DNA from: Deferribacter autotrophicus
Lineage (GTDB): Bacteria; Chrysiogenota; Deferribacteres; Deferribacterales; Deferribacteraceae
NCBI RefSeq assembly: GCF_008362905.1
Contig: NZ_VFJB01000005.1
Location: 62,001-126,000, forward strand
Direction of reading: 5' to 3'
DNA length: 64,000 nt
A model generated the notes under the pieces. It did no database searches. It was not told the DNA's origin and saw only the letters and a list, made by a program, of their open reading frames with translations. A program made the position numbers and the translations under genes. This document shows, one piece after another, positions 26,868 to 35,760 of the stretch (position 1 is its first letter; each line of letters begins with the position of its first letter).

Positions 26868-27103
26868 CTGGAGTCACCCCATTTTTTTGGAAATTGTTTT
26901 AAATTATATAGATGTATCAGAAAATTATATTGAAGTGTTTATGGAAAAACATTTTTCTCATTCTTGCAAAACGTCCAGTTTTGCTCCGAGGCAAGTTCCT
27001 CTAAAACCGCCATCCGTGGCGGTTTTATGGGAACTTGAACCCGAAAAATGTTTTTCCATAAACTCATAAATTTAAGACTTTGAAAAAAATGGGATGACGC
27101 CAG
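26868..27103. mobile_element. MITE-like element carrying structured repeat copy B
   Basis: The ends CTGGAGTCACCCCATTTTTTT (26868 onward, to 26888) and AAAAAAATGGGATGACGCCAG (27083-27103) are inverted repeats with two mismatches and belong to the same family as the ends of the 18316-18611 element. The interior holds the three-stem folded repeat and no gene. It lies between the leuA terminator and yebC. Confidence 0.75.
26937..27063. repeat. Structured intergenic repeat, copy B (three-stem fold)
   Basis: The outer stem is a perfect 20-bp pairing of 26937-26956 with 27044-27063. Inside are a side hairpin GCAAAAC/GTTTTGC (26966-26984, loop GTCCA) and a long hairpin built from CAAGTTCC (26992-26999) with GGAACTTG (27030-27037) and AAAACCGCCA (27003-27012) with TGGCGGTTTT (27017-27026), loop TCCG. 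Compared with copy A, base changes in the stems occur on both sides and keep pairing. Confidence 0.88.
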
Positions 27104-27171
27104 TAATCTTTTTATTGAAAATATGATAGAATTAATTTATATACAAGCGCACTAAAATTTAGGAGGTTTTA

Positions 27172-27921
27172 ATGGCAGGTCATAGTAAATGGGCTAATAT
27201 AAAACATAGAAAAGCAGCACAGGATGCAAAGAAAGGTAAAATTTTTACTAAAATAGCAAGAGAACTTACCGTTGCAGCCAAAATGGGCGGTAGTGACCCA
27301 GAAATGAATCCAAGATTGAGAGTAGCACTTGAAAAGGCAAAGGCTGCAAATATGCCAAAAGAGAATGTTGAAAGGGCAATCAAAAAAGGAACTGGTGAAG
27401 GTAATGAAGCAAATTATGAAGATGTAATTTATGAGGGATACGGCCCAGGTGGTGTGGCTATAATGGTTCAGGCTTTAACAGACAATAAAAATAGAACAGT
27501 GGCAGAGGTTAGAAGTACTCTCACAAAAAAAGGTGGAAGCTTAGGTGAGGCTGGATGTGTATCTTGGCTTTTTGAGAAGAAAGGTATTATTGGGATTAAG
27601 AAAGATATTATAGATGAAGATACATTGATGGATATTGTTCTTGAGGCTGGGGCAGAAGATTTGAAGGTAGAGAATGAAAATTATGAAGTAGTTACTGAAC
27701 CATCTGAATATTACAATGTTAAGAAAGCTCTGGAAGAGAAAGGGATTGCCATTGAATATGCTGAGCTAACTATGAGACCTAAAAATACAGTGAAAGTTGA
27801 AGGGGAAGATGCTAAAAAATTGCTGGCTTTAATTGAAGCTCTTGAAGATTTGGACGATGTCCAGGAAGTATATGCTAATTTTGACATAGAAGATAAAGTA
27901 ATGGAGGAGATGGGGGCATAA
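27172..27921 (+). CDS. yebC: YebC/PmpR family (TACO1-like) protein
   Basis: A 249-residue member of the YebC/TACO1 family, opening with the diagnostic [19 protein letters not shown] and containing [16 protein letters not shown]. Family members are described both as DNA-binding regulators and as translation factors helping ribosomes through difficult sequences. AGGAGG precedes the ATG at good spacing. ruvC begins 4 bp after the stop, and yebC-ruvC-ruvA is a widely conserved order. Confidence 0.95.
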   Translation: MAGHSKWANIKHRKAAQDAKKGKIFTKIARELTVAAKMGGSDPEMNPRLRVALEKAKAANMPKENVERAIKKGTGEGNEANYEDVIYEGYGPGGVAIMVQALTDNKNRTVAEVRSTLTKKGGSLGEAGCVSWLFEKKGIIGIKKDIIDEDTLMDIVLEAGAEDLKVENENYEVVTEPSEYYNVKKALEEKGIAIEYAELTMRPKNTVKVEGEDAKKLLALIEALEDLDDVQEVYANFDIEDKVMEEMGA

Positions 27922-27925
27922 TTAT

Positions 27926-28420
27926 TTGATAATATTTGGAATTGATCCCGGCCTAAATAAGACAGGTATAGGTATATTAGAGAATAAAGATAATAAGTTA
28001 AACTGTATAGATTATTCTGTAATAAAGAATAAACAGGGTATTGAACCCGTTGATAAGATAAAAAATCTTGTAAACAAAATAGAAGATTTTGTTTTAAAAT
28101 ATAAACCAGAATATGCAGCTCTAGAAGATAGCTTTTATTCTGTAAATGTTAAGACAGCTATAAGTTTAGGTGTTGCAAGGGGAGCTATTATTGCTACATT
28201 GCTTAGCAAAGGTGTGAATGTTCATCAGTTTACAGCTTTGCAGATTAAAAAGGCAGTAGTTGGGTATGGTAAGGCAGATAAGAATCAGGTTAAAAAGATG
28301 GTAGAGATGCAGCTTGGTATCACTCTTGATGGTGTTTTAAATGATGCGTCAGATGCTCTTGCTTGTGCTATATGCTTAGGTGTGTTTTTAAACGGGAAAC
28401 TTTATGATAAATTATATTAA
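27926..28420 (+). CDS. ruvC: RuvC, Holliday junction resolvase
   Basis: A 164-residue endonuclease of the RNase H fold. Catalytic acidic residues are visible in FGIDPGLNKTG (D7), AALEDSFYSVNVKTA and the C-terminal LNDASDALACAI. It cuts Holliday junctions in the RuvABC system. The start is TTG at 27926, giving the normal N-terminus just before IIFGIDPG, with a G-rich ribosome binding site inside the end of yebC. It overlaps ruvA by 17 bp. ruvB is not in the window. Confidence 0.95.
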   Translation: MIIFGIDPGLNKTGIGILENKDNKLNCIDYSVIKNKQGIEPVDKIKNLVNKIEDFVLKYKPEYAALEDSFYSVNVKTAISLGVARGAIIATLLSKGVNVHQFTALQIKKAVVGYGKADKNQVKKMVEMQLGITLDGVLNDASDALACAICLGVFLNGKLYDKLY

Positions 28421-28979
28421 GGGTATTCTCACTGTTAAAAAACCGGATTATATTGTAGTTGAAAGTTGTGGAATAGGGTATCAGATTTATGTATCTTTAA
28501 CTACATATTCAAGTCTCCCTTCTGAAGGAAGTGAAGTATTAATTCTTATTCAACAATTTGTGAAGGATAATGGAATTTTTTTATACGGTTTTTTAACAGA
28601 AGGGGAGAAAAAAATTTTTAATTTGCTAAATAAAGTTTCCAAGATTGGGCCTAAACTGGCACTTGCTATTTTGTCAGGTTTTGATACTGAAAAATTGAAA
28701 GAATGTATTTTATCAAGAGATGCTGTAAGGCTTTCTACAATACCAGGAATTGGAAGGAAGACCGCAGAACGAATTGTTTTGGAATTAAAAGATAAGTTGG
28801 GTGATATTGAAGAATATCAAGTTGTTGATAATAGTGTTGTTGATGATGTAATAAGTGCTCTAATGAATTTGGGGTATAAAAAGCAAGAGTGTACAGCGGT
28901 ACTGAAAGAAATTGATTATCAAAATAAAAATTTTGAAGAAATTCTGAAGGAATCGTTAAAAAAACTTACAAAAAGCTAA
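28404..28979 (+). CDS. ruvA: RuvA, Holliday junction branch migration subunit
   Basis: A 191-residue protein. Domain I (residues 1 to about 65) begins MINYIKGILTVKKPDYIVVE. Two helix-hairpin-helix motifs follow (VSKIGPKLALAILSG and STIPGIGRKTAERIVLEL), and domain III (about 145-191), which contacts RuvB, contains DDVISALMNLGYKKQE. It forms a tetramer on the junction. It is translated in overlap with ruvC. The convergent gap that follows (28980-29126) shows nothing I can name. Confidence 0.95.
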   Translation: MINYIKGILTVKKPDYIVVESCGIGYQIYVSLTTYSSLPSEGSEVLILIQQFVKDNGIFLYGFLTEGEKKIFNLLNKVSKIGPKLALAILSGFDTEKLKECILSRDAVRLSTIPGIGRKTAERIVLELKDKLGDIEEYQVVDNSVVDDVISALMNLGYKKQECTAVLKEIDYQNKNFEEILKESLKKLTKS

Positions 28980-29126
28980 TGACGTTAACTATGAAAACTT
29001 CTTTTACATAACTATTCTTGGCGTACTGTGTGCCAGCACTCTGATGTGTGATGTTTTTGTTACTATTTACGATTAGTAAGAATCTTTTTGGTTCGTAACA
29101 TGAATTATTATTAATTCTTTTAAACA

Positions 29127-30854
29127 TCAAGTTGAAGAGTCTACACAGATTTTGTTTTTCCCAGATTGTTTTGCTTTGTATAATTGAATATCAGCTCTCT
29201 TTAAGGTTTTTTTAAATTCTTCACCTTTTTCTCTTAGGGCAATTCCAAAACTTGCTGTTATTTTCTCTTTATCTAAAGGAGGTGGCCATTTTATATTTTT
29301 AATTTTTTCTCTTATTCTTTTGGCAATTGTATAAAGTTTAGAAACATCATCGCAGATTGCCATTATTAAAAACTCTTCACCACCATATCTCACTGGTATA
29401 TCACCAGTTCTTACTTCTTCAAGTAGAATATTACCAACTTTCATAAGAACCATATCGCCAACATCATGACCATAGGTGTCATTAATGCGTTTGAAATCGT
29501 CAATATCAATAAAAGTGATTCCTAAAGCTTTAATCTCTCCTCTGTCCTGTAGAGCAATAAATCTTTTTACAGCTTCGTGTAGATAGTGTCTTGTGTAGCA
29601 GTTTGTTAAAGGATCTTTTATAGAAATTTCATAGTATTTTTCTTTTTCAATAAGGATTTTTCTTCTTATAAATTCTCTTTCGAAAGCTATGGTAAAAAAG
29701 TTGGATATTTTTTGCAATATTTCTTTAGTTTCTAAATCTAAAGAGAAACTTTCATCAAATTTTATTTGAATAAAAGCAATAATAACATTGTTTTCTGAAT
29801 CAAAGATTGGCATCATCAATGAGTTATCAAATAATATTATATAAGGATTTTGCTTTAAATATTCAGACTTGCTTTTACCAAGATATTTTAATATGTGGTT
29901 ATCAATACATATTTCTTCCCACATGAGAGGAGTATGATGGTTAAAATAATAATACTTGTTTAAAAAATATGTATAAAATTCTATAGATTTTATAAGTAAA
30001 ATATCATTTATTTCTTTTGAGAATTTTTTTATCAATTCGCTAAAATCTTTATAAGTGGCCATTGTTTGTAAGAATGCACTTAGCATTTTGTTTAATTTTC
30101 TAAGTTTTTCTATCTCAGTACTTGTTTGTGTAAGAAGAAAAATTCCGCAATCAAGGTTTTTAAGCCTTTTTATTATAGGTTGTATAAGATGCTTTTTAAT
30201 GATTGAACCGTGTTGTGGAGCAATCATTTCAATGTCTAACTCTTCAATTTTTTTCAATGAATGAATTAGAATCTCTTTTGAAGGCATGTAATGTGCGTGA
30301 AATGCAGCTATGGAATCATAATAGCTTTCATCTTCAGCAAAGATTTTCCATTCGTCTGTAAAGCCACCGAATAAGTCACTAGAAAAAAGAATTTTTGATT
30401 TTACATCGTATGTGCAGAAAGCACCGGGGAAATGTAGATATGGTGTAAAAATAAACTTTAATTTTCTTCCATTGGCATTTAATTCCCAGTTATTCCTTTC
30501 AACGCATATAAAAGGTATGTTAAGATTGTAATGCTTGATAAGTTCAATTGCACGCCAGTGACTTATTATTTGAGCATCGTCTCTGTTTAAAATATGTTTT
30601 ATTGTTTCTAAAGCAGCTGTTATGTCTGGATCCTGATGATGACAGATAAAATATTTTATATGAGAAAAAGGGATTATCTGTTCAATTTTATAAAGTGTAT
30701 CTTTAAAAGTAAGGTTTGAACCTGGATCAATCAAAATGGATTCTTTACCATTTTTTATTAAATAGACATGGCACTGGAATGGGTCATTTTCGATTTTATG
30801 ACCCACCCAGTAAATATCTTCTGCAATTTTAACAGGTTTCGTGTGATCTTCCAT
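29127..30854 (-). CDS. Diguanylate cyclase with an N-terminal ODP (flavodiiron-like metallo-beta-lactamase) sensor
   Basis: A 575-residue soluble protein. Residues 1 to about 250 form the metallo-beta-lactamase fold of flavodiiron proteins without the flavodoxin domain. The diiron ligand pattern is complete: H73-x-D75-x-D77 in HHQDPD, H141 in YLHFPG, D160 in SSDLFG and H215 in PQHGS. A helical/GAF-like middle leads to a GGDEF domain with an intact active site GGEEF (491-495) and an RTGD inhibitory site (482-485). Stand-alone ODP domains are known to bind oxygen, so the inferred role is O2-dependent c-di-GMP synthesis. The minus-strand promoter predicts a leaderless mRNA. Confidence 0.88.
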   Translation of the reverse strand: MEDHTKPVKIAEDIYWVGHKIENDPFQCHVYLIKNGKESILIDPGSNLTFKDTLYKIEQIIPFSHIKYFICHHQDPDITAALETIKHILNRDDAQIISHWRAIELIKHYNLNIPFICVERNNWELNANGRKLKFIFTPYLHFPGAFCTYDVKSKILFSSDLFGGFTDEWKIFAEDESYYDSIAAFHAHYMPSKEILIHSLKKIEELDIEMIAPQHGSIIKKHLIQPIIKRLKNLDCGIFLLTQTSTEIEKLRKLNKMLSAFLQTMATYKDFSELIKKFSKEINDILLIKSIEFYTYFLNKYYYFNHHTPLMWEEICIDNHILKYLGKSKSEYLKQNPYIILFDNSLMMPIFDSENNVIIAFIQIKFDESFSLDLETKEILQKISNFFTIAFEREFIRRKILIEKEKYYEISIKDPLTNCYTRHYLHEAVKRFIALQDRGEIKALGITFIDIDDFKRINDTYGHDVGDMVLMKVGNILLEEVRTGDIPVRYGGEEFLIMAICDDVSKLYTIAKRIREKIKNIKWPPPLDKEKITASFGIALREKGEEFKKTLKRADIQLYKAKQSGKNKICVDSST

Positions 30855-30860
30855 TTGCTT

Positions 30861-30889
30861 ATGTTAATTTTGTTTAATGATAAAATCAA
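30861..30889 (-). promoter_or_regulatory. Promoter of the ODP-diguanylate cyclase
   Basis: Read on the minus strand: TTGATT (30889-30884), 17 bases, TAACAT (30866-30861), then six bases to the ATG at 30854. No ribosome binding site is visible. The -10 box matches consensus at four of six positions. Confidence 0.45.
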
Positions 30890-30918
30890 ATATTTTTTTC
30901 ATATTAATATTAAAAGTT

Positions 30919-33042
30919 TTATTTTTTCAAAGAAAGTCCTATGCGTCCTCTTTCTTTGTCAATACTTATGATTTTAGCAGATACAGTTTGTCCTACTTTT
31001 ACCACTTCTAGGGGATGTTTGACAAATCTGTCTGCAAGCTCTGAAATATGTATTAGTGCATCATTTTTTAAACCAATATCTACAAAAGCACCAAAATCTA
31101 CCACATTTGTAATTTTCCCTTTTACAGTCATACCCTCCTTAAGATTATCAATTGTGAGAGCAGATTGCTTAAAAATTAGAGGGTCCACATTATCTCTTAT
31201 GTCTCTGTCAGGCTTTTCAAGATTTTCAATAATATCTTTCAATGTTAATTCACCAATGCCACATTTTTCCCCAAGCTCTTTCAAATCTTTACCCTTTAAA
31301 GTTAACTTTATCAAATTTGCGTTTTCAATGGATAGATGCAGTTCTGATAACAGTTGATAAACATTATCATAATTTTCAGGGTGGATGAAAAGGGAATCAA
31401 GAGGTTCGTTTCCATCATAAATTTTTAAAAAACCAGCTGCCTGCTCAAAGATTTTTTCACCAATTCCATCCACATTCAAAAGTTCCTTTCTGGTTTTAAA
31501 TTTACCATTTGCTTCTCTATAGGCTACAATCTTTTCGGCAACTCCTTCATTTATCCCAGATACATATTTCAAAAGGGAAACGCTGGCTGTGTTAAGGTTT
31601 ACTCCAACATTATTTACAACGTCCTCCACAACCTCAAATAATTTTCCACTTAATCTTTTTTCATTTACGTCATGCTGATACATACCTACACCAATGGATT
31701 TTGGTTCTATTTTTACAAGTTCTGCCAGAGGGTCAATAACTCTTCTTGCTATGGAAATTGCTCCTCTGATTGTAAGATCAAGGTCAGGGAATTCTTTATT
31801 TGCTACCTCACTTGCAGAATAAACACTTGCACCAGCTTCATTTACAATAGTGTAAACAATCGGCAGGTTTTCTTCTTCAATGACTTTTGAAATAAATTCT
31901 TCTGTTTCCCTGCTTGCAGTTCCATTACCAATAGCAATGATATCTATATTATGAGTTGTTATCTCTTTCAAAATTGTTTTTTTGCTGTTTTCATAGTCAT
32001 TCTGTGGTTCGGTAGGGTAAATTACTCCATAGCTTAATAATTTACCGGTTTCATCCACACAGGCATATTTACACCCTGTTCTGTAGGCAGGGTCAATTCC
32101 AAGGATTTTTTTCCCTTTAACAGGAGGGGTCAGTAGTAGATTTCTTAAATTCTCGGCAAAGACTTTTATTGCTTTATCTTCTGCCTTTTCTTTCAATTCT
32201 TTTCTGATTTCCAGTTCTAATGATGGTAAAAGCATTCTTTTAAATGCTTTCTTTATGCTATCATCAACCAATTCATTCACAATCCACTTATTTTCTACTA
32301 AAATTGATTTAATGATTTGCTCACACAACTCAGCGTCAATATCAAGTTTAACCTTAAGTATATTTTCCTTTTCACCCCTAAATATGGCAAGAATTCTATG
32401 TGGTGGAATAGTTTTTAAAGACTCTTTGTAATTATAGTAATCTTCATAGTTAGTTCTTTCTGTAATATCTTTTTTTCTCTTTTCACTTAAAATACTGCCA
32501 TGCTTCCAGAAAAATTCTCTGAGTCTGTTTTTTATTTCAATATTATGTGCAATTTCTTCAATTATTATATCAAGAGCTTTATCTATGGCGTCTTTTTCTG
32601 TTTGCACTTTGTCACTAATATATTTTTTTGCTTCAGTAATTATATTATCAGTATTGGATTCATTTTTTATAAAATTTGCGAGAGGTTCTAACTTCAATTC
32701 TCTTGCAATATCTGCTTTTGTTTTTCTTTTCGATTTATAAGGAGCGTAAAGGTCTTCCACTTCCTTGAGTGTCTTAGCCTGCAAAATTTTCGTTTTTAAT
32801 TCTTCGGTGAGTTTGTTTTTTTCTTTGATGTGTTCTATGACTTCCTGTTTTCTCTGCTCAAGCTTCTCAATATATTCGTATCGTTCTATTATTTCTCTGA
32901 TTACATTTTCATCCATACCACCGGTCATCTCTTTTCTGTATCTTGCGATAAAGGGAACAGAGTTTCCATCTTTGTAAAGTTTTATAAGGTTATCAATATG
33001 TTTTCTGTTAAAATTAAATTCAGAATAAATAGTTTCAATCAC
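30919..33042 (-). CDS. tex: Tex-family S1 RNA-binding protein
   Basis: About 707 residues with the full Tex order: N-terminal helical domain, YqgF-like RNase H fold (KILGIDPAYRTGCKYA), helix-hairpin-helix region (YVSGINEGVAEKIVAYREANG) and C-terminal S1 domain (GMTVKGKITNVVDFGAFVDIG). Tex is linked to transcription and RNA turnover. The frame is open to a TTG at 33057, but that lies in front of the GGAGG. I start at GTG 33042, five bases after GGAGG. This would be the first gene of its unit, since 33043-33124 is non-coding. Confidence 0.94.
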   Translation of the reverse strand: MIETIYSEFNFNRKHIDNLIKLYKDGNSVPFIARYRKEMTGGMDENVIREIIERYEYIEKLEQRKQEVIEHIKEKNKLTEELKTKILQAKTLKEVEDLYAPYKSKRKTKADIARELKLEPLANFIKNESNTDNIITEAKKYISDKVQTEKDAIDKALDIIIEEIAHNIEIKNRLREFFWKHGSILSEKRKKDITERTNYEDYYNYKESLKTIPPHRILAIFRGEKENILKVKLDIDAELCEQIIKSILVENKWIVNELVDDSIKKAFKRMLLPSLELEIRKELKEKAEDKAIKVFAENLRNLLLTPPVKGKKILGIDPAYRTGCKYACVDETGKLLSYGVIYPTEPQNDYENSKKTILKEITTHNIDIIAIGNGTASRETEEFISKVIEEENLPIVYTIVNEAGASVYSASEVANKEFPDLDLTIRGAISIARRVIDPLAELVKIEPKSIGVGMYQHDVNEKRLSGKLFEVVEDVVNNVGVNLNTASVSLLKYVSGINEGVAEKIVAYREANGKFKTRKELLNVDGIGEKIFEQAAGFLKIYDGNEPLDSLFIHPENYDNVYQLLSELHLSIENANLIKLTLKGKDLKELGEKCGIGELTLKDIIENLEKPDRDIRDNVDPLIFKQSALTIDNLKEGMTVKGKITNVVDFGAFVDIGLKNDALIHISELADRFVKHPLEVVKVGQTVSAKIISIDKERGRIGLSLKK

Positions 33043-33124
33043 ATTAACCTCCGTCAATACATGTATTTAATATTTAAGTACAACTGACTAGTATTTTTTA
33101 TAATGAGTTTTAGCTCGGTTAAAG

Positions 33125-33400
33125 TTAGTATGCTATTTTAAAGGTGGTATAACCTTTTAAATCATCATATATCTTAAAATCAACATTAGTTACATTTGTA
33201 AGGGGAGTACCTTTTTTAGCTTTATCTAACAATTGAAAAAGATATATTTCATCACCCTCTGCTTCAATTTCCACTGTTCCATCGGGAAGATTTTTAACAA
33301 ATCCTTTCAGACCAAGGGATAGAGCCTTGTCATAAATAAAGGCTCTATACCCTACACCCTGAACTTTTCCAAAAACTACTGCATGCAAACGCTTATACAT
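33125..33400 (-). CDS. acyP: Acylphosphatase
   Basis: A 91-residue enzyme hydrolysing acyl phosphates. The catalytic pair is R19 in GKVQGVGYRAF and N37 in GFVKNLPDGTVE. Length is standard. I use ATG 33400, with AGAGG seven bases before it, and not the TTG two codons upstream. It follows korC by 9 bp on the same strand and may belong to the same transcript. Confidence 0.93.
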   Translation of the reverse strand: MYKRLHAVVFGKVQGVGYRAFIYDKALSLGLKGFVKNLPDGTVEIEAEGDEIYLFQLLDKAKKGTPLTNVTNVDFKIYDDLKGYTTFKIAY

Positions 33401-33409
33401 TGCCAACCT

Positions 33410-33955
33410 CTAAAGTTTAGCAACCTCAGTATATCCTGATTTTAGAGCTTCTCTATTTATAGGAAGCAATGAATGGTATTTTTTAGGTATGGCATAGTAC
33501 AAAACATCTTCAGCATCTTTAAGTTCAAAAAGATTTGATATTGCAAGCAGTGAACCTATCATTACCATGTTTGCTACTTTTGTGTTACCGAGTTTATTTG
33601 CTATTTCTGTGGCTTTCACTCCATAAAAGTTTATATCATTTCTATTGATTAGATCTGTATCTACAAGGGAGGTATCAAGAATAACATTTGCACCTTCTTT
33701 AAATCTTGGTTGAAATTTATCTAAAGAGGGTCTGTTCATTATAAACCCATAACTTGGTTTTGAAACAATAGGAGAACCAATTTCTTCATCTGAAATTATA
33801 ACAGTGCAGTTAGCAGTGCCGCCCCTTTGCTCTGCACCGTAAGAAGGCCACCATGTTACATTTAAGTCTTTTCTTACAGCTAGTTGAGCAAGAATCATAC
33901 CTGCACTTAAAATTCCCTGTCCTCCAAATCCTGCCATAATACAATCGAAAAACAT
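33410..33955 (-). CDS. korC: 2-Oxoacid:acceptor oxidoreductase gamma subunit
   Basis: A 181-residue gamma subunit with the family opening IMAGFGGQGILSAGMILAQ and NIT-like segments such as WWPSYGAEQRGGTANCTV. With KorA, KorB and KorD it forms a four-subunit ferredoxin-dependent oxidoreductase, most likely for 2-oxoglutarate. The start at 33955 lies one base after the korB stop, with AGAGGTG upstream; the longer frame to 33970 would place its start inside korB. The substrate is inferred from subunit type and order and could be another 2-oxoacid. Confidence 0.9.
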   Translation of the reverse strand: MFFDCIMAGFGGQGILSAGMILAQLAVRKDLNVTWWPSYGAEQRGGTANCTVIISDEEIGSPIVSKPSYGFIMNRPSLDKFQPRFKEGANVILDTSLVDTDLINRNDINFYGVKATEIANKLGNTKVANMVMIGSLLAISNLFELKDAEDVLYYAIPKKYHSLLPINREALKSGYTEVAKL

Positions 33956-33956
33956 T

Positions 33957-34703
33957 TTACACCTCTTCATCTATATCTTTAAAAGTGCCAAGGGGGTAAA
34001 AGGCTGTCATTGTTTCATCTACCCATTTTAATGCCTCAATAGGACTCATCCCCCAATTTGTTGGACAAGTGGATAACACTTCTACAAAGGAAAAACCTTT
34101 ATTTTCTAGTTGATTTTGGAAAGCTTTTTTTATGGCTTTTTTTGTTTTCATGATATTTTTAGGATTTGTAACAGATGTTCTGCATGAAAAAGCAACAGCA
34201 GGCAACGATCCGATAATTTCAGCCATTCTAAAAGGGAATCCATGCTGTTTTGTATTTCTACCTGCAGGTGTAGTAGTAGTTTTTTGTCCTGGGAGTGTTG
34301 TGGGTGCCATCTGCCCACCAGTCATACCATAATTTGCATTGTTTACAAATACCACAGTGAGACTATCTCCTCTATTTGCAGCATGCATGATTTCAGCCAT
34401 TCCTATGGAAGCAAGGTCTCCATCACCCTGATAAGTAAATATTGTTAAATTTGGTCTAACCCTTTTCATTGCAGTAGCCATTGCAGGAGCTCTGCCGTGA
34501 GGAGCTTCTACGATGTCAAAATTGAAATAGTCATATAAAAGAACAGCACACCCTACAGGAGCAACACCAACAGTTTGTTCTCTAATCCCCAATTCATCAA
34601 TACATTCAGCAACGATTCTATGTATAATACCGTGATTACAACCTGGACAGTATATTGTTTTGTTATCAAGCAAACTTTCAGGTCTTTCAAATACTACTTT
34701 CAT
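33957..34703 (-). CDS. korB: 2-Oxoacid:ferredoxin oxidoreductase beta subunit (TPP-binding)
   Basis: About 248 residues. The thiamine-diphosphate motif is GDGDLASIGMAEIMHAANR followed by NNANYGMTGGQ, and CPGCNHGIIHR near the N-terminus provides cysteines for a cluster site. I use ATG 34703, one base after the korA stop; GTG 34712 is in frame but overlaps korA by 8 bp. This subunit carries out decarboxylation, and KorC/KorD pass electrons onward. Confidence 0.92.
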   Translation of the reverse strand: MKVVFERPESLLDNKTIYCPGCNHGIIHRIVAECIDELGIREQTVGVAPVGCAVLLYDYFNFDIVEAPHGRAPAMATAMKRVRPNLTIFTYQGDGDLASIGMAEIMHAANRGDSLTVVFVNNANYGMTGGQMAPTTLPGQKTTTTPAGRNTKQHGFPFRMAEIIGSLPAVAFSCRTSVTNPKNIMKTKKAIKKAFQNQLENKGFSFVEVLSTCPTNWGMSPIEALKWVDETMTAFYPLGTFKDIDEEV

Positions 34704-34704
34704 T

Positions 34705-35757
34705 TTAATCACCCACCATATTTTTTACTTTATTTACAATTTCATCTGGTGAAAAAACTTCTCCACCAGGTTTGCCAAGAAAATCAATTCTTTCATCATC
34801 ACAAACAGCAAGTTTCACATCAAAGAGCATCTGTCCTGTATTCATTTCAGCCACAAGAATTTTTTTTGCATTTTTTGATGCTGCTCTAAGAGCTTGATAA
34901 GGGTATGGCCATAAAGTGATGGGTCTAAAGAGTCCTGCATTTATCCCTTTTTCTCTTAATTCTTTTATGGCAGATTTTGCCACTCTAGCAGCAGTTCCAA
35001 AAGCGACAACAAGAACATCGTAATTATCTTCGTTGTATTCATACATTATTTCATTTTTTTCAATTTCGTTATATTTGTCTTTCAAATGCCAGTTATGTTC
35101 TTTTAGTTTTCCTTCAGCAAGGCGCAGAGATTTGACTGAACGTGGAGGCCTACCTTTTGCACCATTCAACTCCCACCCTTTGTCCTCATCAATGATTTCT
35201 TTCATTTCCGGTAAGACTACCGCTTCTGCCATTTGACCAAGGGCGCCATCACCAAGGATAAGTACAGGGTTTCTGTATTTTTCAGCGATATCGAAAGATT
35301 TATAGACCATATCTATAGCTTCCTGGACTGTATGGGGTGCATAAACAACTAGTTTATAATCACCATTACCTCCGCCCCTTGTGGCTTGGTTGTAGTCACA
35401 TTGGCTTGGACCTATATTACCAAGACCTGGGCCACCTCTTGTAATATTAACAATTACAGCAGGTACTTCTGCACCACACATGTAGGAAATTCCTTCCTGC
35501 ATAAGTGCAATACCTGGACTTGAAGATGTAGTCATTACTCTGACTCCTGTGGCACCAGCACCATACACCATATTTATGGCAGCAAGTTCACTTTCTGCCT
35601 GAACGAAAGCTCTGCCAAGCTCAGGCATTCTCCATGACATATATGCTGTAATTTCATTTTGGGGAGTGATGGGATAACCAAAATAACCCGCAAGTCCAGC
35701 TCTTACTGCAGCTTCTGCAATTGCTTCGTTACCTTTCATTAATATTTTATTACTCAT
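34705..35757 (-). CDS. korA: 2-Oxoacid:ferredoxin oxidoreductase alpha subunit
   Basis: A 350-residue alpha subunit. The N-terminal pyrimidine-binding domain has AGYFGYPITPQNE and the region TSSSPGIALMQEGISYM, typical of KorA-like subunits. The C-terminal domain contains GLFRPITLWPYP. It starts 3 bp after korD with GGGGT upstream. Together with the TPP-binding beta subunit it fits 2-oxoglutarate synthase, used in the reductive or oxidative TCA cycle of anaerobes. Confidence 0.93.
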   Translation of the reverse strand: MSNKILMKGNEAIAEAAVRAGLAGYFGYPITPQNEITAYMSWRMPELGRAFVQAESELAAINMVYGAGATGVRVMTTSSSPGIALMQEGISYMCGAEVPAVIVNITRGGPGLGNIGPSQCDYNQATRGGGNGDYKLVVYAPHTVQEAIDMVYKSFDIAEKYRNPVLILGDGALGQMAEAVVLPEMKEIIDEDKGWELNGAKGRPPRSVKSLRLAEGKLKEHNWHLKDKYNEIEKNEIMYEYNEDNYDVLVVAFGTAARVAKSAIKELREKGINAGLFRPITLWPYPYQALRAASKNAKKILVAEMNTGQMLFDVKLAVCDDERIDFLGKPGGEVFSPDEIVNKVKNMVGD

Positions 35758-35760
35758 ATG

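Noticed and set aside
26887-27069. 60-codon plus-strand open frame across the folded repeat
   Set aside because: It runs through both arms of the inverted repeats, has no ribosome binding site, and its composition follows the palindrome.
28980-29126. Possible gene or RNA between ruvA and the ODP cyclase
   Set aside because: There is no open frame, ribosome binding site or stable hairpin that I could support.
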